Shown in pieces: positions 31,347-39,413 of a stretch of DNA of 64,000 nt. The stretch's first letter is position 1. Each line of letters starts with the position of its first letter. The DNA is from Methylobacter tundripaludum (GTDB taxonomy: Bacteria; Pseudomonadota; Gammaproteobacteria; Methylococcales; Methylomonadaceae). The notes under the pieces are model-generated. The model was given only the letters and a program-made list of their open reading frames with translations, searched no databases and had not been told where the DNA came from. A program made the position numbers and the translations under genes. Location: contig NZ_PTIY01000012.1 of NCBI RefSeq assembly GCF_002934365.1, positions 1 to 64,000 on the forward strand. The letters run 5' to 3'.

Positions 31347-31733
31347 ATGGCAAAAGAATTTGGTCGTAACGCCCGTGTATCATCGCAGATGCAGAAAGAG
31401 CTTTCTTTTATCCTGCAACGTGATATTGATGATTCCAGGCTGGGCTTTATTACTATCAATGAAGTTGTAGTCACCAAGGACCTTGCCGTTGCCAAAGTGT
31501 ACGTCACGGTATTGAATGTCGACGAGCAGGGCAAGCGCGCTAATGTTAAAGTGCTGAACGAGCTGGCGCCTGTAATCCGGCACCAATTAGCCAAAAGGAT
31601 GCGCTTGAGGCATATCTCCGAATTGCGGTTTTATTACGATGATTCGTTTGATACCGGCATGCGCGTTGCGGAACTGTTAAGCGACTTGGATAAACCGATT
31701 GATTCCGATCAGGACAAGCAAGACGAAGGTTAG
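31347..31733 (+). CDS. rbfA: Ribosome-binding factor A
   Basis: RbfA binds immature 30S subunits and helps process the 5' end of 16S rRNA. The 128 residues form the KH-like fold typical of the family, with R-N-A-R-V-S-S-Q-M-Q-K-E-L at the start and L-R-F-Y-Y-D-D-S-F-D near the end. It lies 5 bp after infB and 5 bp before truB, so the three are co-transcribed. Confidence 0.95.
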   Translation: MAKEFGRNARVSSQMQKELSFILQRDIDDSRLGFITINEVVVTKDLAVAKVYVTVLNVDEQGKRANVKVLNELAPVIRHQLAKRMRLRHISELRFYYDDSFDTGMRVAELLSDLDKPIDSDQDKQDEG

Positions 31734-31738
31734 GCTGC

Positions 31739-32671
31739 ATGAGTAAACGCAAGTCCGGGTGCAATATTCACGGCATAGTGTTGTTGGATAAGCGCTTGGG
31801 CGTATCTTCAAACAGAGCCTTGCAGGAAGTCAGGCGCTTGTTTAACGCCAATAAAGCCGGGCATACCGGTAGTCTCGATCCTCTGGCTACGGGTTTGTTG
31901 CCGCTTTGTTTCGGCGAAGCGACTAAAGTATCGGCGCTAATGCTGGACGACAACAAGCGTTACCAAGTCGTTGTTCAACTCGGGATCATGACTGATACCG
32001 GCGATGCCGAAGGCGCGGTGATAGAAACCAAGCCGGTGCCTGAGCTATCGGTAGACGACGTTCTGGCTTGTCTGGAAAAGTTTACCGGCGAAATCGATCA
32101 GGTTCCGCCGATGTATTCGGCTTTGAAACAGAACGGTAAAAAGCTGTATGAACTGGCGCGGGAAGGTAAAACCGTCGAGCGCAAAGCCAGGCGCATCACC
32201 ATATTCGAACTTAAGCTGCTGGATTTTTCCAAAGATCGGTTGACGTTGGACGTGTTTTGTTCAAAAGGCACTTATATCCGTTCGCTGGCCGAAGACATCG
32301 GCCACGATCTGGGCTGCGGCGGCACGGTAAAGGAATTGCGCAGGCTGGAAGCGGGCCAGTTCAGTATTAAAAATGCCAGAACCATCGAGCAGCTGACGGC
32401 AATGGATCAGCAAAGCTTGTTTCAATGCCTGATTAATGTCGATAAACCGCTGGAAGCTTTTCCCTCCGTGCAGTTGTCCGGTGAACAGACAATCTGCATA
32501 AAACACGGTCAGACACTCGACCTTTTGGCGCTGCCAAGCACAAGCCCGGAAACGAAGCAAGGTACGGTGCGCATGTACAGCGACGCCGTATTTTTAGGCT
32601 TGGGAGAAATGCGTTTGGATGGTAAACTAGCGCCGAAGAAGTTGTTCAATATGAGCAACGATCCTGCCTGA
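31739..32671 (+). CDS. truB: tRNA pseudouridine(55) synthase
   Basis: TruB converts U55 of the tRNA T-loop to pseudouridine. The catalytic motif G-S-L-D-P-L-A-T-G places the nucleophile at D47. The 310-residue protein continues with the K-x-Y-x-V-x-x-x-L-G motif (K-R-Y-Q-V-V-V-Q-L-G) and ends in a short PUA-like domain. It continues the nusA-infB-rbfA operon. Confidence 0.96.
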   Translation: MSKRKSGCNIHGIVLLDKRLGVSSNRALQEVRRLFNANKAGHTGSLDPLATGLLPLCFGEATKVSALMLDDNKRYQVVVQLGIMTDTGDAEGAVIETKPVPELSVDDVLACLEKFTGEIDQVPPMYSALKQNGKKLYELAREGKTVERKARRITIFELKLLDFSKDRLTLDVFCSKGTYIRSLAEDIGHDLGCGGTVKELRRLEAGQFSIKNARTIEQLTAMDQQSLFQCLINVDKPLEAFPSVQLSGEQTICIKHGQTLDLLALPSTSPETKQGTVRMYSDAVFLGLGEMRLDGKLAPKKLFNMSNDPA

Positions 32672-32738
32672 TCTATACGTCCAGGCAGAAAGAATACACC
32701 TGTTTCTACACCCTATCGCGGAAACAGTGTACATAAGG

Positions 32739-32768
32739 AGTCGCCGGTTGGCGGCTTTATTTTTTTAA
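32739..32768 (+). terminator. Terminator-like hairpin upstream of rpsO
   Basis: AGTCGCC (32739-32745) pairs with GGCGGCT (32750-32756), including one G:U pair, with a GGTT loop; a T-rich run follows. It should end or attenuate the truB transcript before rpsO. Confidence 0.65.
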
Positions 32769-32793
32769 TTTTTAATCTAAATAGGGATTACAA

Positions 32794-33063
32794 ATGCCAT
32801 TTACTGCAGAACAAAAGAAAGCGGTCGTAGAAGAATATCGTCTGTCCGAAACCGACACGGGTTCGCCTGAAGTACAGATTGCTTTATTGACAGCGCATAT
32901 CACCCATTTGACGCCGCACTTTGCGGAACACAAAAAAGACAACCATTCGCGCCGCGGTCTGTTGCGCATGGTTAATCAGCGTCGTAAATTGCTGGATTAT
33001 CTAAAAAATAAAGACGGCAACCGTTATCGTTCTCTGATTGAACGTCTCGGTTTACGTAAGTAA
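32794..33063 (+). CDS. rpsO: 30S ribosomal protein S15
   Basis: S15 binds 16S rRNA early in 30S assembly and bridges to the 50S subunit. The 89 residues, with [12 protein letters not shown] and [20 protein letters not shown], are canonical. A hairpin with a T-rich tail lies upstream and a strong terminator downstream, so it can be expressed on its own. In E. coli S15 represses its own translation; such a pseudoknot was not examined here. Confidence 0.97.
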   Translation: MPFTAEQKKAVVEEYRLSETDTGSPEVQIALLTAHITHLTPHFAEHKKDNHSRRGLLRMVNQRRKLLDYLKNKDGNRYRSLIERLGLRK

Positions 33064-33073
33064 CAGTACAAAG

Positions 33074-33100
33074 AAACGGCACAACCTCGGTGCCGTTTTT
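33074..33100 (+). terminator. Rho-independent terminator after rpsO
   Basis: AAACGGCAC (33074-33082) pairs with GTGCCGTTT (33090-33098), a perfect 9-bp stem with a T tract. Confidence 0.88.
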
Positions 33101-33107
33101 GCTGTAG

Positions 33108-33151
33108 GTCGGGCCTACCCTAGCGCTCAACAGCGATTAGCGTAGCCCGAC
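33108..33151. repeat. Palindromic repeat between rpsO and pnp
   Basis: GTCGGGC (33108-33114) and GCCCGAC (33145-33151) are inverted arms of the same GTCGGGC family that flanks hicBA. It lies upstream of pnp, where E. coli carries an RNase III processing hairpin; whether it plays that role is unknown. Confidence 0.6.
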
Positions 33152-33188
33152 AAACAATCCTCAACTAACCTCGCAAAGGAACCTTATA

Positions 33189-35267
33189 GTGAATCCTATC
33201 AGGAAAGAATTTCAATACGGCGATCGACTCGTTAAATTAGAAACTGGTGAAATAGCGCGTCAAGCAGACGGCGCTGTTATGATCGACGTCGATGGTACAA
33301 CGCTGTTGGTTACCGTCGTCGGTAAAAAACAGGCAAGTGGCGGCGACTTTTTTCCATTGACTGTTAACTATCAAGAAAAAGCTTACGCAGCCGGTAAAAT
33401 ACCGGGCGGCTTTTTCAAGAGAGAAGGTCGTCCCAGTGAACAAGAGACTTTAACGTCCCGTTTGATTGACCGTCCTATCCGTCCTCTTTTCCCAGAGGGC
33501 TACACCAATGAAGTCCAGATCATTGCAACCGTCGTATCGTTGAATCCTGAAGTTAATCCCGAAATTCCCGCTTTATTGGGCGCCTCTGCCGCCTTGGCTG
33601 TTTCAGGATTGCCATTTAACGGTCCGGTAGGCGCAGCCACAGTAGGTTATAAAGATGGCGGCTATTTATTAAATCCAAGCCCTGACGCATTAAAAGAGTC
33701 GCAACTGGAATTGGTCGTTGCGGGAACCGCGCATGCGGTATTAATGGTCGAGTCTGAAGCCGACAATTTGTCGGAAGAAGTGATGCTGGGTGCGGTTTTA
33801 TTCGGCCACGAGCAAATGCAGGTTGCGATTAACGCCATTAACGAATTTGCAAATGCTGCCGGTGCAGGTGTTGTCGAGTGGGTGGCCCCTGAAGTTAACA
33901 CCGAACTTAAAAAACTGGTCACTGACGAAGTTGAAGAGGGCATTAAAGCTGCTTACCAAATCGCCGAGAAACTGGTCAGACAGGAAAAACTGAAAGAGAT
34001 CAGGGATGTCGTGGTTGAAAAACTGGTGGCTAACGGCGAGTATGTAGAAAACGACATACGCGGCATTATCGAACACCTGGAATACCGCATTGTTCGCAAC
34101 GCGATTCTTAACGAAGGTAAACGTATCGATGGGCGCGATTTGGACAAAATCAGGCCGATTACGATCAGAACGGGCGTATTGCCAAGAACCCACGGATCGG
34201 CATTATTTACCCGCGGCGAGACTCAGGCTATCGTGGTTGCAACACTGGGAACACAGCGTGATGCCCAAATCATCGATGCATTGGCCGGCGAGTACAAAGA
34301 GCCGTTCATGCTGCACTACAATTTCCCTCCGTACAGCGTTGGCGAAACCGGTTTTGTCGGCTCGCCAAAACGTCGCGAGATCGGTCACGGCCGCTTGGCG
34401 AAACGCGGCGTTGCCGCCGTATTGCCTAATATGGATGAATTTCCGTACACCATCCGCGTGGTTTCCGAAATCACCGAATCCAACGGCTCAAGCTCTATGG
34501 CCTCGGTTTGCGGCAGCAGCTTGGCGTTAATGGATGCTGGCGTGCCGATTAAATCGCCGGTTGCCGGCATCGCGATGGGCCTGATTAAAGAAGGCGACAG
34601 CTTTGCGGTATTGTCGGACATCATGGGCGATGAAGATCACTTGGGCGATATGGACTTTAAAGTCGCCGGTTCAGTAGACGGTATTACCGCGCTGCAAATG
34701 GACATCAAAATCGATGGCATCACCGCGGAAATCATGAAAACGGCTCTGGACCAAGCAAAACACGGTCGTTTGCATATCCTGGGCGAGATGAATAAAGCCT
34801 TGTCCACCACGCGTGAAGAAATGTCCGATTTCGCACCGCGTATCATCACCTTCAAAATCGATCCGGCCAAAATCCGCGAAGTTATCGGTAAAGGCGGCGC
34901 AACCATCCGCAGCATCACCGAGCAGACCGGAGCGAGCATTGATTTGACTGATGACGGTATCGTGAAAGTGGCATCCGTTGATAAGGCTGCCGGCGAAGAA
35001 GCGCGCCGGCTGATCGAAGAAATCACCGCTGAAGTTGAAGTCGGTAAAACTTATGAAGGCAGAGTCGTCAGATTAATGGACTTCGGTGCTTTTGTTACCA
35101 TCCTTCCCGGTAAAGACGGCTTGGTTCATATCTCGCAAATTTCGGACGAACGTGTCGATAAAGTCAGCGACAGGCTCAATGAAGGCGATGTGGTCAAAGT
35201 CAAGGTGCTTGAAATAGACCGTCAAGGCAGAGTCAGATTGAGTATGAAGGAAGTCGACGCGGAATAA
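33189..35267 (+). CDS. pnp: Polyribonucleotide nucleotidyltransferase (PNPase)
   Basis: PNPase degrades RNA 3' to 5' with phosphate and is a core degradosome component. The 692 residues contain two RNase PH domains, the second with [14 protein letters not shown], separated by a helical domain. A KH domain follows (I-G-K-G-G-A-T-I-R), then an S1 domain ([16 protein letters not shown]). The start is a GTG with AAAGGAA upstream. It follows rpsO as in most gammaproteobacteria. Confidence 0.97.
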   Translation: MNPIRKEFQYGDRLVKLETGEIARQADGAVMIDVDGTTLLVTVVGKKQASGGDFFPLTVNYQEKAYAAGKIPGGFFKREGRPSEQETLTSRLIDRPIRPLFPEGYTNEVQIIATVVSLNPEVNPEIPALLGASAALAVSGLPFNGPVGAATVGYKDGGYLLNPSPDALKESQLELVVAGTAHAVLMVESEADNLSEEVMLGAVLFGHEQMQVAINAINEFANAAGAGVVEWVAPEVNTELKKLVTDEVEEGIKAAYQIAEKLVRQEKLKEIRDVVVEKLVANGEYVENDIRGIIEHLEYRIVRNAILNEGKRIDGRDLDKIRPITIRTGVLPRTHGSALFTRGETQAIVVATLGTQRDAQIIDALAGEYKEPFMLHYNFPPYSVGETGFVGSPKRREIGHGRLAKRGVAAVLPNMDEFPYTIRVVSEITESNGSSSMASVCGSSLALMDAGVPIKSPVAGIAMGLIKEGDSFAVLSDIMGDEDHLGDMDFKVAGSVDGITALQMDIKIDGITAEIMKTALDQAKHGRLHILGEMNKALSTTREEMSDFAPRIITFKIDPAKIREVIGKGGATIRSITEQTGASIDLTDDGIVKVASVDKAAGEEARRLIEEITAEVEVGKTYEGRVVRLMDFGAFVTILPGKDGLVHISQISDERVDKVSDRLNEGDVVKVKVLEIDRQGRVRLSMKEVDAE

Positions 35268-35311
35268 TCCGCAGTTATTGCCGTTCTTAACAAAGAGCGG
35301 CTTAAGGATAT

Positions 35312-35346
35312 AAAAAGGGATTGTGATTGGTCACAATCCCTTTTTT
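35312..35346 (+). terminator. Rho-independent terminator after pnp
   Basis: A 15-bp stem (35312-35326 with 35331-35345, loop TTGG) joins an A tract to a T tract and reads as a terminator on both strands. Confidence 0.92.
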
Positions 35347-35440
35347 CGTTTACTCATGCTGGAAAGTAAAGTCCAGGGAGAGTAAAAAATATCAAGCTTT
35401 TTGTCAGGATCAGTTAATCCGGTGACTTGAAAGTATCAGG

Positions 35441-35550
35441 CAAAAAAAAGCGCCCTAGTCGAGAAAATAGGGCGCTGAAGGTACAACACTCAGGAAAGAG
35501 GTGAGGAGAAGCTACTAAACTTGTAAATGAATAAGCATTAACTATGCCAA
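35441..35550 (-). ncRNA. Candidate small RNA on the minus strand
   Basis: A strong intrinsic terminator points to the minus strand here although both neighbouring genes are on the plus strand. Read on the minus strand, a TATAAT hexamer (35559-35554) lies about 80 bp before the terminator stem. The predicted transcript is about 105 nt, with a CU-rich stretch (complement of 35490-35515) that could pair with GGAG-type ribosome-binding sites. The -35 region is weak. No protein frame is evident. The remainder of the 659-bp gap up to 35926 contains no gene I can support. Confidence 0.35.
35442..35476 (-). terminator. Orphan minus-strand intrinsic terminator
   Basis: AGCGCCCTA (35449-35457) and TAGGGCGCT (35468-35476) form a perfect 9-bp stem. 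On the minus strand the stem is followed by seven U. No minus-strand gene lies upstream to use it. Confidence 0.75.
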
Positions 35551-35926
35551 TTTATTATATCTTTATATTTCAGTAAGTTGAGCTATTTCTGGTAATTATT
35601 CATGTAGCATTTGCACCAAAAATAGCAGTTCATCCGTATTAACTGACCGGAATCAGTGCATTTTCTACTGATTTTTCCAGTCCTGTCCGGTGTGGATATG
35701 AATGGGTGGTTGAGTGCGCCTAAATTGGATGTTCCTTTGATGCGAAAGACGTCTTAAGTTGAGGGGGAAGTTTTTAAATATCATTTTTCCATCGACTACC
35801 GGAGTGATCATATGGAAAATAAGCTAAACTAATACGCTATTGTGTGTTTCGGCTTTCTCATTCGGTATTTTTTATTGCATCTGAGGCATCGTTCCTTCTA
35901 CATTAGCCAATCACTGACAAAACTAT

Positions 35927-37153
35927 ATGCCATTTTTTTCATACAAAGGCCGTAACAATAAAGGCGAGCTGGTTAAAGGCGTGTTGGAGGGGCCTGATCG
36001 TAGTGCAATCGCAAAACAGGTTTTCAATCTCGGCATTACTCCGGTTGAAATCCTGCCCGGCTCAGCGCCTTCCCCCGAGAGCAATCTGTCGATTAATCTG
36101 TTTCAAGAGAGTATAGAACTGGTTGATGTGATGATGTTTTGCCGGCAAATGTACACCTTGCTCAAGGCCGGTATTCCTATTATGAGTGCACTGAATGTTC
36201 AGCTGACATCGATCAGAAATAAAGCATTTGTCGAGGTGATTTCCGAGGTTCGCGCGAGTCTTGATAGCGGCCACGAGTTATCCGCCGCGCTCAACCAGCA
36301 TCCGAAAGTATTCAACAGTTTTTATATCAGCATGATACGCGTCGGCGAAACTACCGGCATGCTGGACAGGGTATTTCTGCGTCTGGTCGATTACCTGGAA
36401 TTTGAAAAATTTATGCGGGAGCAGATCAAGGCGGCGTTGCGCTATCCTACATTTGTCATGGCGGCGATGGTTGTGGCGATTGTTGTCATTAACCTGTTCG
36501 TTATTCCCGCATTTGCCAAAGTGTTTGCAAATATGGGGGCGGCGTTACCGTTAATGACTAGGGTTTTGTTGGGCTTTTCTGATTTTATGGTGACCTCGTG
36601 GCCGTATTTGTTGGTAGGTATCGTGGTGGCGGGATTGCTTTTTCGCGCCCATGTCACATCAATTAACGGTAAATATCAATGGGACAGCTTTAAATTAAAA
36701 ATTCCTATTGCCGGTGCAATTATCCACAAGGCAAGCATGGCGCGTTTTGCCAGAACCTTTGCGCTGTCCAGTAAAAGCGGCGTGCCGATCATGAGCACAT
36801 TAACCCTGGTGGCGCAAACCGTCGATAACGACTTTATCGCGCATAAAGTGGAGCAAATGCGCCAAGGCGTCGAGCGTGGCGAAACGATTTTGCGTACAGC
36901 GACTAATGCCGGCATCTTTAATTCCTTGGTACTGCAAATGATTGCCGTTGGTGAAGAATCGGGTGCATTGGATGATTTGATGGAAGAAATTGCCGACATG
37001 TATCAGCGCGATGTCGAATATGAAATTAAAACTTTGGGGGCTAGAGTAGAGCCGATTATGATCATATTTTTGGGTGTGCTCGTGCTTATTCTGGCTTTAG
37101 GTATTTTTCTGCCGATATGGGATCTTGGCAGAGCGTCGTTGCACAAAACCTAG
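35927..37153 (+). CDS. mshG: MSHA biogenesis / GspF-family inner-membrane platform protein MshG
   Basis: This 408-residue protein is a type IV pilus and type II secretion platform protein. It has two GspF domains (about 65-190 and 270-395), each followed by a membrane segment, and it begins F-F-S-Y-K-G-R-N-N-K-G-E-L. It should anchor the assembly ATPase to the inner membrane. It opens the pilin cluster, and the succession of pilin-like genes ending in an MshQ-type protein supports MshG rather than GspF or PilC. No ATPase (mshE), secretin (mshL) or mshI-N gene lies upstream; pnp is the neighbour. Confidence 0.88.
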   Translation: MPFFSYKGRNNKGELVKGVLEGPDRSAIAKQVFNLGITPVEILPGSAPSPESNLSINLFQESIELVDVMMFCRQMYTLLKAGIPIMSALNVQLTSIRNKAFVEVISEVRASLDSGHELSAALNQHPKVFNSFYISMIRVGETTGMLDRVFLRLVDYLEFEKFMREQIKAALRYPTFVMAAMVVAIVVINLFVIPAFAKVFANMGAALPLMTRVLLGFSDFMVTSWPYLLVGIVVAGLLFRAHVTSINGKYQWDSFKLKIPIAGAIIHKASMARFARTFALSSKSGVPIMSTLTLVAQTVDNDFIAHKVEQMRQGVERGETILRTATNAGIFNSLVLQMIAVGEESGALDDLMEEIADMYQRDVEYEIKTLGARVEPIMIIFLGVLVLILALGIFLPIWDLGRASLHKT

Positions 37154-37155
37154 CT

Positions 37156-37617
37156 ATGAAACCGAAAATAAAACTATCGCAATCCGGTGCAAGCCTTTTT
37201 GGCTTTGCAATTTACATCAGCATTGTTTCCATGCTGACCTTCGGTTTGACGTCTGCTCTTAATCGCGTGCAAGGCCGAGCCGAGACGATAACGATGGAAG
37301 CCGACTTGGCCAATATGCGTTGGGAGTTGCGCGAACTGTGGGTTCACCGTAATGCGACCGGGCAATCGTTTTCCGCCGGCGAGATAGAAAATCTCAATCC
37401 GCTGCTGTTGTTGGGCGGGCGTCCGAACAATTATAGCGGCGAGTTCGCAGAAGCGCCTGCGGGCGTTCGATCTGTCTGGTATTTCGATACTAAAGCCAAG
37501 CGCTTAGTGTATGTTTTTAGCGATGGCCGTCAAGTACGCTACCGATTGACCAGTACCGCCAAGCTTAATCGCGCTTCACAGGGAGCAATGGGCGGGGTGG
37601 ATTTGGCGCCTGATTAA
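37156..37617 (+). CDS. MshF-like pilus biogenesis protein
   Basis: This 153-residue protein has an N-terminal membrane helix (about 12-32) and a periplasmic domain. The domain includes W-E-L-R-E-L-W and later N-Y-S-G-E-F, W-Y-F-D and R-L-V-Y-V, a pattern like MshF. It starts at the ATG 3 bp after the mshG stop; the frame is open from 37117, but that part overlaps mshG. The role in pilus assembly is inferred from position. A symbol is not given because the match is by general pattern only. Confidence 0.65.
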   Translation: MKPKIKLSQSGASLFGFAIYISIVSMLTFGLTSALNRVQGRAETITMEADLANMRWELRELWVHRNATGQSFSAGEIENLNPLLLLGGRPNNYSGEFAEAPAGVRSVWYFDTKAKRLVYVFSDGRQVRYRLTSTAKLNRASQGAMGGVDLAPD

Positions 37618-37716
37618 GAGGGGGCGGAGCCTCATAAATCTTAAATTGCTGCATAACAACGTTTAAACCCATGAAAAAAACTATATGACACAAACGGTAA
37701 GGTGTAGAATTTCCAT

Positions 37717-38289
37717 ATGTCGAACTCTGCGAAAATAACTAAAATGTTTAAATCAAAAGGTTTTACCCTGGTTGAACTGATCATTGTCATCGTCATCCTG
37801 GCCATATTGGCGGCGGTAGCGTTGCCGCGATTGACCAATTTGCAGCTTGATGCCCGTATTGCCAAGCTTAATGCGGCGCGCGGCAGCGTTGCGGCCACCT
37901 CGGCTATGGTTCATGCCACCTTGTTTGCCCGCAACGGTAGAGCCGATACGGCGGCTTGCCCTGCCGGCGGCGGTACGGCTAACAACTCTACCAGTGGAAC
38001 AGGTACTCTGTGTAGTGAGGCAGGCATTATTAATCTGGTTAATGGTTACCCTGCGGTTACCGCAATAGGTACATCTGGAGGCATATTGACTGCCGCAGGC
38101 CTGACAACCGTATTTAATCCAAGTCTGACAGAATTGCAGGCAGAAGGTTATGACTACACGGTGTCAGGAACGACGGCGACTTTTCAAGTTCGCGGCGGCA
38201 GTTCTCCGGCCAACTGCTCATTTACCTACACCGAACCCGTTGCTAATGCCGCCCCTGTTATCAGTATTGTGACCACATCAGGATGTTAG
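37717..38289 (+). CDS. mshB: Type IV prepilin-like protein, MshB-like
   Basis: This 190-residue prepilin has a 15-residue leader ending K-S-K-G, then F-T-L-V-E-L, so cleavage by prepilin peptidase is expected after G15, with Glu at +5. The hydrophobic helix I-I-V-I-V-I-L-A-I-L-A-A-V-A-L-P follows. The globular part carries four cysteines. It lies between the MshF-like gene and a membrane-protein gene, which fits MshB, a minor pilin. AAGG precedes the ATG; an in-frame ATG at 37744 would give a shorter leader. Confidence 0.8.
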   Translation: MSNSAKITKMFKSKGFTLVELIIVIVILAILAAVALPRLTNLQLDARIAKLNAARGSVAATSAMVHATLFARNGRADTAACPAGGGTANNSTSGTGTLCSEAGIINLVNGYPAVTAIGTSGGILTAAGLTTVFNPSLTELQAEGYDYTVSGTTATFQVRGGSSPANCSFTYTEPVANAAPVISIVTTSGC

Positions 38290-38355
38290 TTTATTGTCTC
38301 TCGGTAAATACCGAGAGGCTGTGTGGATTTTTAAACCGAATATATCCTTAACGCC

Positions 38356-38961
38356 ATGGACATATTGAATCAAGTTCTGCTGCAATCATCGCTGATGTTT
38401 TTCTTCGGTGGCAGCATTACGGGTATTCTGGTGGGAGTAGCAATGCTGCTTAAGCCTGAACAGTTGATGCGTTTGAATCAGCAGGTTTCCCGCTGGATCT
38501 GCACTGAAAAAATCGCCGTGCAGCTTGATTGTCGGCGGCGGATAGAGCCTTTTATTTACCGGCATCATCGTCTGATGGGGGCGGGTGTACTGATCGGGGG
38601 CCTATTTGTGTTGCATACTTTTCTGTTTCGCTACAATCTTAGAGTCATTTCAACTTTGATACCTGAGAAGTACTGGTGGTTGTCGGATGCTCTGGTGTCA
38701 TTACTACTGATCGGTAGCCTGTTGGCGGCGCTGATTGGTGGTATCGTGTTGAGCAAACCCAGTCTGCTGCGCGATATTGAGGCATCGGCCAATCGCTGGA
38801 TTGGTACAGAACATGCGTCGTCCTGGCTCAACAGAAATCATCATTTTATCGAGCGGATTTTATTTAGCTACCACCGGCTTTTCGGTGCATGCATCTTGAC
38901 CGCCAGTCTATATACTTTTGTCGCGCTCAGGTGTTATTTATTTTGTGGAGAAGGGGGGTAG
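38356..38961 (+). CDS. Hypothetical membrane protein with internal duplication
   Basis: I do not recognise this 201-residue protein. It has about four membrane segments (10-32, 75-95, 112-135, 172-192). The two halves repeat each other: G-I-L-V-G-V-A-M-L-L-K-P-E-Q-L ... R-W-I-C-T-E-K ... Y-R-H-H-R-L-M-G-A matches G-G-I-V-L-S-K-P-S-L-L ... R-W-I-G-T-E-H ... S-Y-H-R-L-F-G-A. This suggests an ancient gene duplication. It sits between the minor and major pilin genes, where Vibrio-type MSHA operons have no such gene. A role in the pilus is inferred from location only. Confidence 0.6.
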   Translation: MDILNQVLLQSSLMFFFGGSITGILVGVAMLLKPEQLMRLNQQVSRWICTEKIAVQLDCRRRIEPFIYRHHRLMGAGVLIGGLFVLHTFLFRYNLRVISTLIPEKYWWLSDALVSLLLIGSLLAALIGGIVLSKPSLLRDIEASANRWIGTEHASSWLNRNHHFIERILFSYHRLFGACILTASLYTFVALRCYLFCGEGG

Positions 38962-39059
38962 AAAAGTTGTAAATTTTTAGTGATTACATTACACTAACAC
39001 AAGAGCTGCGGCTCTAAGACTATAGGCCGAGGCCTTAACTTTTTTAATAAGAGATAATT

Positions 39060-39407
39060 ATGAACACACAATTTAGAAAAGCTCAATCAGGTTTTACTTT
39101 AATCGAACTGGTTGTCGTTATCGTAATTTTGGGTATTCTGGCGGCGACGGCGTTGCCTAAATTGCAGTCTTTGGATGAAGATGCCAAATTAGCTGTGTTA
39201 GATGGGTCCGTTGCTGCAATTCAATCGGCGGCTGCAATTACTTATGCCAAAACGAAAACAGCCAATTCGTTCACAGCTATACAAGCTCAAGTCGTTTTGC
39301 CGACTGGCGTAACTATTTCAACAGCAGCATGTAGCGGAGTAGTTACCTATAGCAGTGGCGGTCAAACTAGAACTTTTAGTCTTGATGGTTCTGTTTGTAG
39401 TAACTAA
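39060..39407 (+). CDS. mshA: MSHA major pilin-like protein
   Basis: This small prepilin (115 residues) has leader MNTQFRKAQSG and mature start F-T-L-I-E-L, with Glu at +5. The mature protein is about 104 residues. Its C-terminal D-region is closed by two cysteines (S-T-A-A-C ... G-S-V-C). The short length, the perfect leader and the strong terminator just after it mark it as the likely major pilin. Ser/Thr-rich stretches in the C-terminal half could carry O-glycans, relevant to the ligase-like gene next door. Confidence 0.82.
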   Translation: MNTQFRKAQSGFTLIELVVVIVILGILAATALPKLQSLDEDAKLAVLDGSVAAIQSAAAITYAKTKTANSFTAIQAQVVLPTGVTISTAACSGVVTYSSGGQTRTFSLDGSVCSN

Positions 39408-39413
39408 ACTGTC

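Noticed and set aside
35927-37153. GspF of a type II secretion system
   Set aside because: No gspC-E or gspK-M genes are near, and the following gene order ends in an MshQ-like protein, so MSHA is preferred.
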